From Ignavibacteriota bacterium (GTDB taxonomy: Bacteria > Bacteroidota > Ignavibacteria > Ignavibacteriales > Ignavibacteriaceae): DNA of 64,000 bases. This document shows, in pieces, positions 1-8,030 of the stretch. The notes below the pieces were generated by a model that saw only the letters and a list, made by a program, of their open reading frames with translations, did not search any database and was not told the DNA's origin. The stretch covers positions 2,176,001 to 2,240,000 of the forward strand of contig CP053447.1 in the NCBI GenBank assembly GCA_013285425.1, read 5' to 3'. The stretch's first letter is position 1. Each line of letters starts with the position of its first letter. The translations under genes were made by a program, and so were the position numbers.

Positions 1-2
1 AT

Positions 3-491
3 TTCAGTGCTCTTGGAAGCCGCGAATTAGTATTTGTTTTTATAACATTTTACACTGGTTATTTGCTTATGTCAGGAAAGAAACAAAAAACAGTTTACTT
101 TTTATCTAATATGATCGGCGGAATCATTCTAATCCTTATTACTAAATACTTAACTTCAGGTAAAGAGATAATTACATCAAGAATGATTGTAACAGAAAGC
201 ATATCTGAATTTCCAAGTGGTCATACATTTATCGCAACGGTGATGTATTTAACTGCTGCAATTTCTCTGAAATCAAAGATTAAGAGTTCCAATATCAACA
301 GATATTTTTTAATAGCTGCAATAACAATTGTAATAATAGTTGGATTGAGCAGAATTGCTGGTTCAGCTCATACTGTAACAGATGTAGTTGCCGGCTGGAG
401 CCTGGGGGTTTGCTGGGTAGTGTTTATACAAATAATCTGGCAGCTTAAAGAATACTTTTCAGCATCCCAAAAGAAATTGAACAAAACTTAA
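3..491 (+). CDS. PAP2-family membrane phosphatase, 5' end outside window
   Basis: This is the C-terminal part of a phosphatidic-acid-phosphatase type 2 protein, a membrane enzyme that removes phosphate from lipid phosphates such as undecaprenyl diphosphate or phosphatidate. The frame is open to the window edge, so the ATG at 63 is probably internal. The second PAP2 motif is FPSGHTF and the third is SRIAGSAHTVTD, which supply the catalytic histidines and the aspartate. The first motif (K-x6-RP) is poor: a lysine is present in LTKYL but the usual RP is not obvious. At least three hydrophobic membrane segments surround the motifs. Its stop codon overlaps the convergent AMP nucleosidase stop by 4 bases. 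The substrate cannot be told. Confidence 0.85.
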   Translation, partial: FSALGSRELVFVFITFYTGYLLMSGKKQKTVYFLSNMIGGIILILITKYLTSGKEIITSRMIVTESISEFPSGHTFIATVMYLTAAISLKSKIKSSNINRYFLIAAITIVIIVGLSRIAGSAHTVTDVVAGWSLGVCWVVFIQIIWQLKEYFSASQKKLNKT

Positions 492-1261
492 TATGTAAAA
501 TGTTTTATATGCTCTCCCTTTATTCCGATTTCTGTCATTGCTTCAATACCGATTTCCAGATGAAGATCAGCAAATTTTTCTGTTACTTCCTTATCTGATT
601 TCTCTGTTTTAACTCCATCAGGAATCATTGGTATATCAGATACAAGCAATAATGCACCTCTTGGAATTTCGTTCACTAAACCAACAATAAATAAAGTAGC
701 TGTTTCCATATCTATAGCAATAGTAGATAACTTTCTTAGATACTGCTTAAATTCATTATCCCACTCCCAAACCCTTCTGTTAGTAGTGTAAACAACCCCT
801 GTTCTGTATTCCATTTCTCTTGCAACTATTTTATCAGATACAAATTTATGAAGTTTAAATGAAGGCAGAGCGGGAACTTCTTTTGGCTTGTAGTCATCAC
901 TTGTTCCCTCGCCTCTTATTGCAGCAGTTGGCAAAATAAAATGTCCGATTTCAGTTGAGTGTTTTAATCCGCCGCATTTGCCGAGGAATAAAACTCCTTT
1001 TGGTTTTCGTGCAACCAGAAGGTCCATAATGGTTGCAGCATTTGCAGAACCAATTCCAAAATTAATAATTGATAGACCACTTGAGTTTGTTGCAGTCTGC
1101 ATCGGTTTATTTAATCCTTTTATCTCACAATTAAATTTCTCAGCAAACTTTTCAACATAATTCTGAAAATTAGTTAACAACATATAATCACCGAACTCGC
1201 TGATTTTTGTTCCTGTATATCGAGGCAGCCAGTTTTTTGCAATTTCAAGTTTTGTTTTCAT
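488..1261 (-). CDS. amn: AMP nucleosidase (short Bacteroidota form)
   Basis: Predicted to hydrolyse AMP to adenine and ribose 5-phosphate in the cytoplasm. The 257-residue protein matches the short AMP nucleosidases of Bacteroidota, which lack the extra N-terminal domain of the E. coli enzyme. Family signs are the phosphorylase-fold segment FLGKCGGL near residue 95, RRVWEWDNEF near 160 and AIDMETATLF near 185, where the Met-Glu pair would contact the ribose as in nucleoside phosphorylases. It starts at an ATG at 1261. A 29-base copy of its own 5' end (1236-1264) reappears at 2548-2576, a duplication scar. It is convergent with the PAP2 gene. Confidence 0.9.
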   Translation of the reverse strand: MKTKLEIAKNWLPRYTGTKISEFGDYMLLTNFQNYVEKFAEKFNCEIKGLNKPMQTATNSSGLSIINFGIGSANAATIMDLLVARKPKGVLFLGKCGGLKHSTEIGHFILPTAAIRGEGTSDDYKPKEVPALPSFKLHKFVSDKIVAREMEYRTGVVYTTNRRVWEWDNEFKQYLRKLSTIAIDMETATLFIVGLVNEIPRGALLLVSDIPMIPDGVKTEKSDKEVTEKFADLHLEIGIEAMTEIGIKGEHIKHFTY

Positions 1262-1385
1262 AATTCTAAAGAATTCTTATTGTTTGATATTTACAAAACG
1301 AAATTAAATAAATTTAACCAAACACTTGATATTAGGTTTTTATTTTCTTTCTTTTAAAGTGATATTTTTATGGAGGTTGTGTATT

Positions 1386-2525
1386 ATGAAAAAGTTAGTG
1401 TATCTGTTTTTGGTTTTAAATTCCTTTTATTTTGTTCTCCCACAGAATCTTCCACTTAAAATTGGTAATCAATGGCATTATGAACCTAGTTTGGTCCCAA
1501 GTAATTATTATGCGGCAATTGCAACCGATACTGTTACCATTAATAATAATAAGTATTTTAAAATTGAGTATTGGAACCCTGATAGCTCAATTCTTTATTA
1601 TACAAAATATGACCGACTAGAAGGTGATAGTTTATACTATACTTATTATAATGGTGCTGATCAGTTGATCTTTAACTTCAATTGGCCGGATAATTTTATT
1701 TACTCAACACCCTCTTTAAGTGATACAAATTGTATTGATCTCGCACTTATATTTAGGAATTCAGGACAAGTTTGGGGAGTTTCAACAGATCTGTTTACAG
1801 TATTTGGAGGATATTACTGTACGGGTATGATAGATACTTCATGGACTTTATCAAGTCTCACTTACTCAAAATATTTCGGGGGAATTAATGCATGGGATGG
1901 AATTCTGATTGGAGCGCTAATAGATGGAACAACATATGGTACTTTATATCCGCTTCCGGTAGAACTTCTTTCCTTCTCTTCTTTTGTTGTTGATGACGAT
2001 GTTACATTAAACTGGAGCACCGCAACCGAAACTAATAATGCTGGTTTTCAAATCGAAAGAAGTAAAAAGCTTGAAGTAAGAAGTGAAGAATGGAATAGCA
2101 TTGGTTTTGTAAACGGAAGTGGTACAACAACCAAAATAAAATCTTATTCTTACAAAGATGAAAATCTGGCTGCCGGTAAATATCTCTACAGACTGAAACA
2201 AATAGATCTGGACGGAACTTTTGAATACTCCAATATTATTGAAGCTGAAGTTCTTTCACCATCTGAGTTTATTTTAGAGCAAAACTATCCAAATCCGTTT
2301 AACCCGAACACCAGAATACAGTTTGCAATAGGCAGTAAGCAGTTTGTCAGTTTAAAAATATTCAACTCTCTTGGAGAAGAAGTAGCATCTCTTGTTAATG
2401 AAGAGAAGTCAGCGGGATTTTATAAAATTGATTTTAATGCTTCTCATCTTTCTTCAGGGATTTATTATTACAAAATTATCGCCGGAGATTTTGTCCAGAC
2501 AAGAAAAATGATTTTAATTAAGTAA
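1386..2525 (+). CDS. Secreted protein with T9SS C-terminal sorting domain (copy A)
   Basis: A 379-residue secreted protein of unknown function. I start it at the ATG at 1386 (MKKLVYLFLV...), which has a GGAGG about 10 bases upstream and gives a normal signal peptide; a longer frame from 1326 would put extra residues before it. Residues 20-185 are a Tyr/Asn-rich region with no recognised domain. From about residue 190 comes the shared module beginning PVELLSFSSFVV, an FN3-like segment (TLNWSTATETNNAGFQIERS), followed by the T9SS type A tail with QNYPNPFNP and RKMILIK. The tail implies export across the outer membrane and attachment to, or release from, the cell surface. The module is nearly identical to those at 4764 and 6812. 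Confidence 0.85.
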   Translation: MKKLVYLFLVLNSFYFVLPQNLPLKIGNQWHYEPSLVPSNYYAAIATDTVTINNNKYFKIEYWNPDSSILYYTKYDRLEGDSLYYTYYNGADQLIFNFNWPDNFIYSTPSLSDTNCIDLALIFRNSGQVWGVSTDLFTVFGGYYCTGMIDTSWTLSSLTYSKYFGGINAWDGILIGALIDGTTYGTLYPLPVELLSFSSFVVDDDVTLNWSTATETNNAGFQIERSKKLEVRSEEWNSIGFVNGSGTTTKIKSYSYKDENLAAGKYLYRLKQIDLDGTFEYSNIIEAEVLSPSEFILEQNYPNPFNPNTRIQFAIGSKQFVSLKIFNSLGEEVASLVNEEKSAGFYKIDFNASHLSSGIYYYKIIAGDFVQTRKMILIK

Positions 2526-2536
2526 CCATTAGTAAT
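1954..2536 (+). repeat. T9SS 3' module, copy A
   Basis: First of three long near-identical copies, about 580 bases, coding for the FN3-like plus sorting-tail region. It runs from the PVELLSF codons to just past the stop codon (ACCATTAGTAAT). By eye it differs from the other two copies at fewer than ten positions. Unlike them it lacks the downstream hairpin, because homology ends at the amn-fragment junction. Confidence 0.9.
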
Positions 2537-2547
2537 CTAAATAGATC

Positions 2548-2576
2548 TTTGCAATTTCAAGTTTTGTTTTCATAAT
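2548..2576. repeat. Duplicated 5' fragment of amn
   Basis: Twenty-nine bases identical to 1236-1264, which are the first codons of AMP nucleosidase plus three bases upstream. The sequence after it (TGACATTAGATTTTTAG at 2594) also resembles the leader of the 1386 gene (TGATATTAGGTTTTTA). It marks the left part of a second copy of the block spanning the amn 5' end and its T9SS neighbour. Confidence 0.85.
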
Positions 2577-2650
2577 AAAATATTGCAATCGCTTGACATT
2601 AGATTTTTAGTTTGCTTTATTTGAGTCAAGTGTTCAGGAAGGTTGGCATT

Positions 2651-2866
2651 ATGAAAAAGTTAACACTTCTTCTTTTCGTATTTAGTCCCGTAATCATACA
2701 TTCTCAATGTTTACCTCTTAGCGCAGGTAATATATGGTTTGATAGAAATTATCTGTACCCGGGTTTTATTAATATTTTAGTTACAACTGATTCAATTGAA
2801 ATCATTGATATTCAAAATTATAAGATTATCGCTGGAGATTTTATCCATAGAGAAAAGTGCTGTTGA
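2651..2866 (+). pseudogene. Internally deleted T9SS cargo remnant
   Basis: A 71-codon frame from the ATG at 2651, preceded by AGGAAGG. It begins with a good signal peptide and then CLPLSAGNIWF, similar to NLPLKIGNQWH at the same place in the gene at 1386. After about 50 residues it jumps straight into IQNYKIIAGDFIHREKCC, a decayed version of the terminal YKIIAGDFVQTRKMILIK of the sorting tail. The module and most of the body are missing. With the copied amn fragment just upstream, the simplest reading is a tandem duplicate of the 1386 gene that lost its middle. It is unlikely to be functional, because the tail is frameshifted at its end. Confidence 0.75.
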
Positions 2867-2923
2867 TAAATAATATTATTTACAACAAGACTTAAACAAC
2901 TGTAAATAAACGAGAGGTTTACA

Positions 2924-5335
2924 ATGAAAAAAATATTAACCATAATTTTCATCCTCATGACCTTTGCTTACCCTATCTTCTCACAATGGAGAGTGATGAA
3001 TCCGCATCCCACACCAAATGCATTATACGTTGGTTCGGCTCCTTCGGCAGACAGATTTTTTACTGTTACACCTCAGAGTGAAGCAGTTTTTACACACGAT
3101 GGCGGACAAACATGGAAAGTGGTTCAAATTGGCGGTAATGGAATTTACAGAAGCTGTTATTTCCTTAATGATAACCTTGGCTGGGCGGCAGGAGCTTTTG
3201 TAGAACGCCTTCATAAAACTACTGACGGAGGTTTAACATGGACATGGCTTAGCAATGCACCTGATACAACCAAATACGATATTTTCTTTATCGATCAGAA
3301 TATCGGCTGGTCAGTCGGGTTTAATGGTTTTATTATAAAAACAACTGACGGCGGTGATAACTGGTTCTCACAAACAAATACATCTGTAACTTCCAGAACT
3401 TTATATGGAGTCTATTCAACAGATGCAAATAATGTTTATGTCGTTGGCAGCTCTGATGCAGTATTAAAATCTTCTGATGGGGGAAATACCTGGAATTTAA
3501 TACCAATGATATATGGTACAACAACAGATTATCGAGGTGTTTATTTCCCTCCAACCGGTTCAGGACAAATTGGTTTTATAGTTGGTCATCGAAACAGAAT
3601 AGCAAAAACAACGAACGCCGGTGCAACCTGGTCATCAGTTTATGACGGAGGCACTACAAACCAGCTCTGGTCTGTGGATTTTGATGATTCATTTGTTAAT
3701 GGACTTGCTTGCGGTGCTTTAAGCACTGTTTTACGAACCACTAATAGCGGTAATACCTGGAGTGCTGTAGGTGGATTTCCTGCCGGAATAACATTTTATT
3801 CAGTCCGATTTGGTTCAGACAATGCTGTATATCTATCGGGCAACAACGGTTATTTATTTAAATCAACCGATGGAGGCGCAACCTGGAACGAACTTGGTTA
3901 TAGATTTACTACATCAAGTTTAAAAGATGTAAGTTTTGCTGATACATTAAATGGTTATGTTGTCGGAACAAACTTCGTAGCAAGAACAACTAACGGAGGA
4001 CTTACTTGGATGCAGCAGACTTCTCCTTTTTCCGGTGATATAAATGAAGTCGTTGCAACTTCATCAGATCATGCAGTTGCTGGTTGCGATGGAGGTAACG
4101 TAATCGTAACAACTAATGGCGGTAATAATTGGAATCTTGTTGCAACCGGAATAACAGGAACAAACTCAGATATCCTGGCAATTGATTTTATAAATGATAA
4201 CTTCGGAATTGCAGCAGCATACAATGGCACCGTTGCTAAAACAACAGATGGCGGATTTAACTGGACTATCGTTTCAGCAATTTCAGGTTTTAATCCCTGG
4301 GATATGGATATGGTAGATTCACTTTATGGATGGGTTGCCGGAACAGGTGAAAGAATAGTAAGAACAACAGATGGAGGATTAACCTGGCAGCAGCAGCTTT
4401 CTGTTGGAGGAATTGGAACTTATGGAATTTCATTTATTGACCGTCAGCGTGGTATAGCAGGTGGAACCGGAGGAAATACATATTACACAACCAATGGCGG
4501 AGTAAACTGGCTATCAGCAACAACCCCTCCCGGAAATACAGTGTGGGGAATTCATTTTGTTGAATCACCTGTACTAGGTTCAATCGGAATGACTGCCTGT
4601 GCCAGTGGTTATGTGTATATTTCAACAGATGGTGGTGCTAATTGGACTTTAGAACCTCGTTACACAATTTCTACTTTTTCAGATATTTATATGACAGATG
4701 CTGCACACGCTTGGATTGTTGGCAACAGCGGGGTTATTTTAAAATATGATCAGCCTGCTAATGTTCCTGTAGAACTTCTTTCCTTCTCTTCTTTTGTTGT
4801 TGATGATGATGTTACATTAAACTGGAGCACTGCAACCGAAACTAATAATGCTGGTTTTCAAATCGAAAGAAGTAAAAAGCTTGAAGTAAGAAGTGAAGAA
4901 TGGAGTAGCATTGGTTTTGTAAACGGAAGTGGTACAACAACCAAAATAAAATCTTATTCTTACAAAGATGAAAATCTGGCTGCCGGTAAATATCTCTACA
5001 GACTGAAACAAATAGATCTGGACGGAACTTTTGAATACTCCAATATTATTGAAGCTGAAGTTCTTTCACCATCTGAGTTTATTTTAGAGCAAAACTATCC
5101 AAATCCGTTTAACCCGAACACCAGAATACAGTATGCAATAGGCAGTAAGCAGTTTGTCAGTTTAAAAATATTTAACTCTCTTGGAGAAGAAGCAGCATCT
5201 CTTGTTAATGAAGAGAAGTCAGCGGGATTTTATAAAATTGATTTTAATGCTTCTCATCTTTCTTCAGGGATTTACTATTACAAAATTATCGCCGGAGATT
5301 TTGTCCAGACAAGAAAAATGATTTTAATTAAGTAA
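2924..5335 (+). CDS. Secreted BNR/Ycf48-like beta-propeller protein with T9SS tail (copy B)
   Basis: An 803-residue secreted protein. After the signal peptide (MKKILTIIFILMTFAYPIFSQ) come about 13 repeats of the T-x-DGG-x-TW type (for example HDGGQTW, TDGGLTW, TNGGNNW), spaced about 40-50 residues over residues 45-600. This is the sialidase/BNR and Ycf48 (PSII assembly factor-like) beta-propeller signature. No sialidase catalytic set was recognised, so a binding or scaffold role at the cell surface is more likely than catalysis. The last 190 residues are the shared FN3-like and sorting module. The start is supported by GAGAGG about 9 bases before the ATG. A hairpin follows the stop codon. Confidence 0.88.
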   Translation: MKKILTIIFILMTFAYPIFSQWRVMNPHPTPNALYVGSAPSADRFFTVTPQSEAVFTHDGGQTWKVVQIGGNGIYRSCYFLNDNLGWAAGAFVERLHKTTDGGLTWTWLSNAPDTTKYDIFFIDQNIGWSVGFNGFIIKTTDGGDNWFSQTNTSVTSRTLYGVYSTDANNVYVVGSSDAVLKSSDGGNTWNLIPMIYGTTTDYRGVYFPPTGSGQIGFIVGHRNRIAKTTNAGATWSSVYDGGTTNQLWSVDFDDSFVNGLACGALSTVLRTTNSGNTWSAVGGFPAGITFYSVRFGSDNAVYLSGNNGYLFKSTDGGATWNELGYRFTTSSLKDVSFADTLNGYVVGTNFVARTTNGGLTWMQQTSPFSGDINEVVATSSDHAVAGCDGGNVIVTTNGGNNWNLVATGITGTNSDILAIDFINDNFGIAAAYNGTVAKTTDGGFNWTIVSAISGFNPWDMDMVDSLYGWVAGTGERIVRTTDGGLTWQQQLSVGGIGTYGISFIDRQRGIAGGTGGNTYYTTNGGVNWLSATTPPGNTVWGIHFVESPVLGSIGMTACASGYVYISTDGGANWTLEPRYTISTFSDIYMTDAAHAWIVGNSGVILKYDQPANVPVELLSFSSFVVDDDVTLNWSTATETNNAGFQIERSKKLEVRSEEWSSIGFVNGSGTTTKIKSYSYKDENLAAGKYLYRLKQIDLDGTFEYSNIIEAEVLSPSEFILEQNYPNPFNPNTRIQYAIGSKQFVSLKIFNSLGEEAASLVNEEKSAGFYKIDFNASHLSSGIYYYKIIAGDFVQTRKMILIK

Positions 5336-5395
5336 CCATTAGTAATTTAGAGCCTTCTCTCAAACCTTCGAGGTTTTTAAAGGTCCCGAAGGTTT
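4764..5395 (+). repeat. T9SS 3' module, copy B, with 3' hairpin
   Basis: Second copy of the module, extending past the stop codon through the shared trailer (AATTTAGAGCCTTCTCTC) and a hairpin. At DNA level it is almost the same as copies A and C, including synonymous positions, which points to recent duplication or gene conversion rather than protein-level selection alone. Confidence 0.9.
5362..5395 (+). terminator. Shared 3' hairpin, copy 1
   Basis: AAACCTTCG ... CGAAGGTTT, a 9-base stem that in this copy has a changed inner part (GGTCC rather than GACCT). It lies 26 bases past the stop of the 2924 gene. No strong T-run follows (TATTTG), so termination is possible but not certain. Confidence 0.55.
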
Positions 5396-5652
5396 ATTTG
5401 CAGGTTCTAATTCTTTGAGTTAAATAAAATACTTTTACTGAGGTTTAATATTCTTAATCATAAATTAATAAATGTTCTTAAACTTAAAAGTTCATTTACA
5501 CAAATTATCTTATATAATCTATTTGGACTCAAGACGTTTAGTTCTGTTGGCATCATTGTTTTTAATTTTTTCCATTGGAGATTTCTGAATTTGTCTGACA
5601 AATTTAGTCTCCTGTGGTCAGTTACTTAAACTTTAAATATAACGGAGTAAAA
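5396..5652. other. Intergenic stretch, no gene seen
   Basis: AT-rich spacer between two T9SS cargo genes. The only structure I see is an imperfect hairpin at 5577-5612 (GGAGA...CTGAATTTGTC against GACAAATTTAGTCTCC), just before the leader of the 5653 gene. No coding frame with family resemblance is present. Confidence 0.5.
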
Positions 5653-7383
5653 ATGAAAAGATTTATGATTCTCATTTTAGGTGTTTTGCCTCTTTTGGTT
5701 TATGCTCAGGCTCCCGATCCGCCGTTTAATCCTATGACTGCACCTGGTGCAAGACATATCTCATATCACAATGGTCAATTGGCACATATTTTATACTGGC
5801 AAAATCCCACAAATCTTATATACAATGATGTTTATATTAGCCAGGATTCAAATCTAGTAATAAATCTTGATCCTTCTGTAAAAATACTTAGTGGAATAGA
5901 TTCATCAAAAGTATATAGTTCACTTTCTTTAGAAGTTTTCGGAATAATTGATGTACATACAAAATATTATTGGCGTGTTGTAGAATATAATTCATTTGGT
6001 TTTACTGCCGGACCTGTTTGGTACTTTATATCACAGGGACCATATTTAAATTACTGGGAAGATTATTTTTATGGCGATTTGTCCAATTATACTATATTAC
6101 AAACCCAAGGTGCTGTTTGGAATATTTCAAATACAAATTTTGCCGGCGGTCAAGCACCTGAATTGAGCTTTCATAATCCATCGGTTATTAGTGATACTTC
6201 ATATTTAATTCTTAACAGTTTTTTTGATCTTAGTCCTTCTCTTAATGCTATAGATTTAATCTATAGTTTAGACTGGCAATCTGGAGAATTTTTAGTTGGA
6301 TTAGCATACTCGCTTGATGAAGGAATATCCTGGCTGCCGATATGGCAACAGGAAATAACTGAAGATGTTCCTGCCACACAAGCATTAATTATTGTTCCAA
6401 ATGAAAACTATGTTAAACTTGCATTTTATTGTATAGATACAATTCCAAATTCTGCAGGATTCTGGTATATAGATAATTTTTTATTAAGTTCTCCTCTCAC
6501 AATTCCTACACCTCCAGCACAAATCTGTGCCAATTCTGATACCGATACGCAAAAAGTAATTTTAAGTTGGAATCCTGGAACTACTATCAACCCAAGCTGG
6601 GGATATGTTATTCAAAGAAAGAACGGGCTTCCTAATAGCCCAACAAATTACTATCAAATTGCTTGGGTTGGACCAAATGTTTTTTCTTTTGAAGATTTAA
6701 CTGTTCAGTTAGATAGCGTATATACTTATAGAATACAAATTCGAGAAGGACCAGGAGGCAACTTCCGATCTAATTGGAGTAACGAAGCTACTGCTTATGT
6801 TCCATCTGTTGTTCCGGTAGAACTTCTTTCCTTCTCTTCTTTTGTTGTTGATAATGATGTTACATTAAACTGGAGCACTGCAACCGAAACTAATAATGCT
6901 GGTTTTCAAATCGAAAGAAGTAAAAAGCTTGAAGTAAGAAGTGAAGAATGGAATAGCATTGGTTTTGTAAACGGAAGTGGTACAACAACCAAAATAAAAT
7001 CTTATTCTTACAAAGATGAAAATCTGGCTGCCGGTAAATATCTCTACAGACTGAAACAAATAGATCTGGACGGAACTTTTGAATACTCCGATATTATTGA
7101 AGCTGAAGTTCTTTCACCATCTGAGTTTATTTTAGAGCAAAACTATCCAAATCCGTTTAACCCGAACACCAGAATACAGTTTGCAATAGGCAGTAAGCAG
7201 TTTGTCAGTTTAAAAATATTCAACTCTCTTGGAGAAGAAGCAGCATCTCTTGTTAATGAAGAGAAGTCAGCGGGATTTTATAAAATTGATTTTAATGCTT
7301 CTCATCTTTCTTCAGGGATTTATTATTACAAAATTATCGCCGGAGATTTTGTCCAGACAAGAAAAATGATTTTAATTAAGTAA
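5653..7383 (+). CDS. Secreted FN3-type protein with T9SS tail (copy C)
   Basis: A 576-residue secreted protein starting at the ATG at 5653 (MKRFMILILGVLPLLVYAQ), with CGGAG 6 bases upstream; an in-frame ATG at 5614 lacks these signals. The N-terminal part (residues 20-115) looks like an FN3-type beta-sandwich. The middle (130-290) resembles a jelly-roll or MAM-like surface domain (SFHNPS, SLDEGISWLPIW, GFWYIDNFLL). Residues 295-390 form another FN3 domain (VILSWNPG, WGYVIQRKNG, YTYRIQIREG). The shared PVELLSF module and sorting tail follow. The function is unknown; surface adhesion or polymer binding would fit but is inference. Confidence 0.83.
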   Translation: MKRFMILILGVLPLLVYAQAPDPPFNPMTAPGARHISYHNGQLAHILYWQNPTNLIYNDVYISQDSNLVINLDPSVKILSGIDSSKVYSSLSLEVFGIIDVHTKYYWRVVEYNSFGFTAGPVWYFISQGPYLNYWEDYFYGDLSNYTILQTQGAVWNISNTNFAGGQAPELSFHNPSVISDTSYLILNSFFDLSPSLNAIDLIYSLDWQSGEFLVGLAYSLDEGISWLPIWQQEITEDVPATQALIIVPNENYVKLAFYCIDTIPNSAGFWYIDNFLLSSPLTIPTPPAQICANSDTDTQKVILSWNPGTTINPSWGYVIQRKNGLPNSPTNYYQIAWVGPNVFSFEDLTVQLDSVYTYRIQIREGPGGNFRSNWSNEATAYVPSVVPVELLSFSSFVVDNDVTLNWSTATETNNAGFQIERSKKLEVRSEEWNSIGFVNGSGTTTKIKSYSYKDENLAAGKYLYRLKQIDLDGTFEYSDIIEAEVLSPSEFILEQNYPNPFNPNTRIQFAIGSKQFVSLKIFNSLGEEAASLVNEEKSAGFYKIDFNASHLSSGIYYYKIIAGDFVQTRKMILIK

Positions 7384-7442
7384 CCATTAGTAATTTAGAG
7401 CCTTCTCTCAAACCTTCGAGGTTTTTAAAGACCTCGAAGTTT
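6812..7442 (+). repeat. T9SS 3' module, copy C, with 3' hairpin
   Basis: Third long copy of the shared 3' module and trailer. It carries DNNDV where copies A and B have DDDDV, and SDIIE where they have SNIIE; otherwise it is almost base-for-base identical. Confidence 0.9.
7410..7442 (+). terminator. Shared 3' hairpin, copy 2
   Basis: AAACCTTCGAGGT against ACCTCGAAGTTT, the same hairpin as after the 2924 gene with one G missing in the right arm. It lies in the shared trailer of the 5653 gene. Confidence 0.55.
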
Positions 7443-8030
7443 ATTTGCAGGTTTACTTCTTTATGTGTAATAAAATACTTCTACTGAAGGTGGATATTTT
7501 TTTATAACCAGTTGAATCTATACTAAAGAATAAAATCATCTGCAATAATTTTTGAGCGACAATTCTATCGTTATGATTTTTACACTCTGTAGATTTGTTT
7601 TAACCAATTAATTCCCTTTTTACCTGCTCACATTAAGAACTTTCTAAAAACATATTATTAGTACAGGAATAATTCTTGATGTTTTAACTAACCTACTATC
7701 TGTTTAAAAAAAATTATCCGGGATATATTTGAAACTTATAACTAAAATTCTGGCACGATATTTAGCTCTCTCTCTCTCTGAATTTTCAACAATGCAGAGG
7801 GATATGCCTGAACAGTGTTTTATTGTTTCTTATTTACCCGATTAAAACCTCTGAATCATTTTCTTTCTTAAAAAACCTTTACCGCTCATTTAACCTTGAG
7901 CATTTAATAATTAACAATTACTTTTACCCAACTGGTTTTACATAGCTTAGGAGCTTTTTCTGTTATTAAGAACTTAATTCGGAATCTAAAAGTTAAATTT
8001 CTTTCCCTAACACTTTTTTAGGTTATAAAG
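7443..8030. other. Long AT-rich intergenic stretch, no gene seen
   Basis: About 590 bases with no credible coding frame on either strand. It holds a short CT microsatellite (seven CT units at 7766-7779) and scattered T-tracts. It may carry the promoter of the 8031 gene, but I see no clear element. Confidence 0.5.

Noticed and set aside
978..1160. Plus-strand frame opposite amn
   Set aside because: Antisense shadow of a well-supported gene, without its own start signals.
2007..2201. A 64-codon antisense frame that recurs nearly unchanged at 4817-5011 and 6865-7059
   Set aside because: It is the reverse complement of the repeated FN3-like module; its repetition follows from the DNA repeat and it has no ribosome site or family resemblance.
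7751..7766. TGGCAC...GC resembling a sigma-54 promoter
   Set aside because: The GG and GC are eleven bases apart, not ten, the -12 part lacks TTGC, and no sigma-54 regulator is near.
7766..7779. CT microsatellite as a phase-variation tract
   Set aside because: Only seven units, not inside a gene and not at a recognisable promoter.
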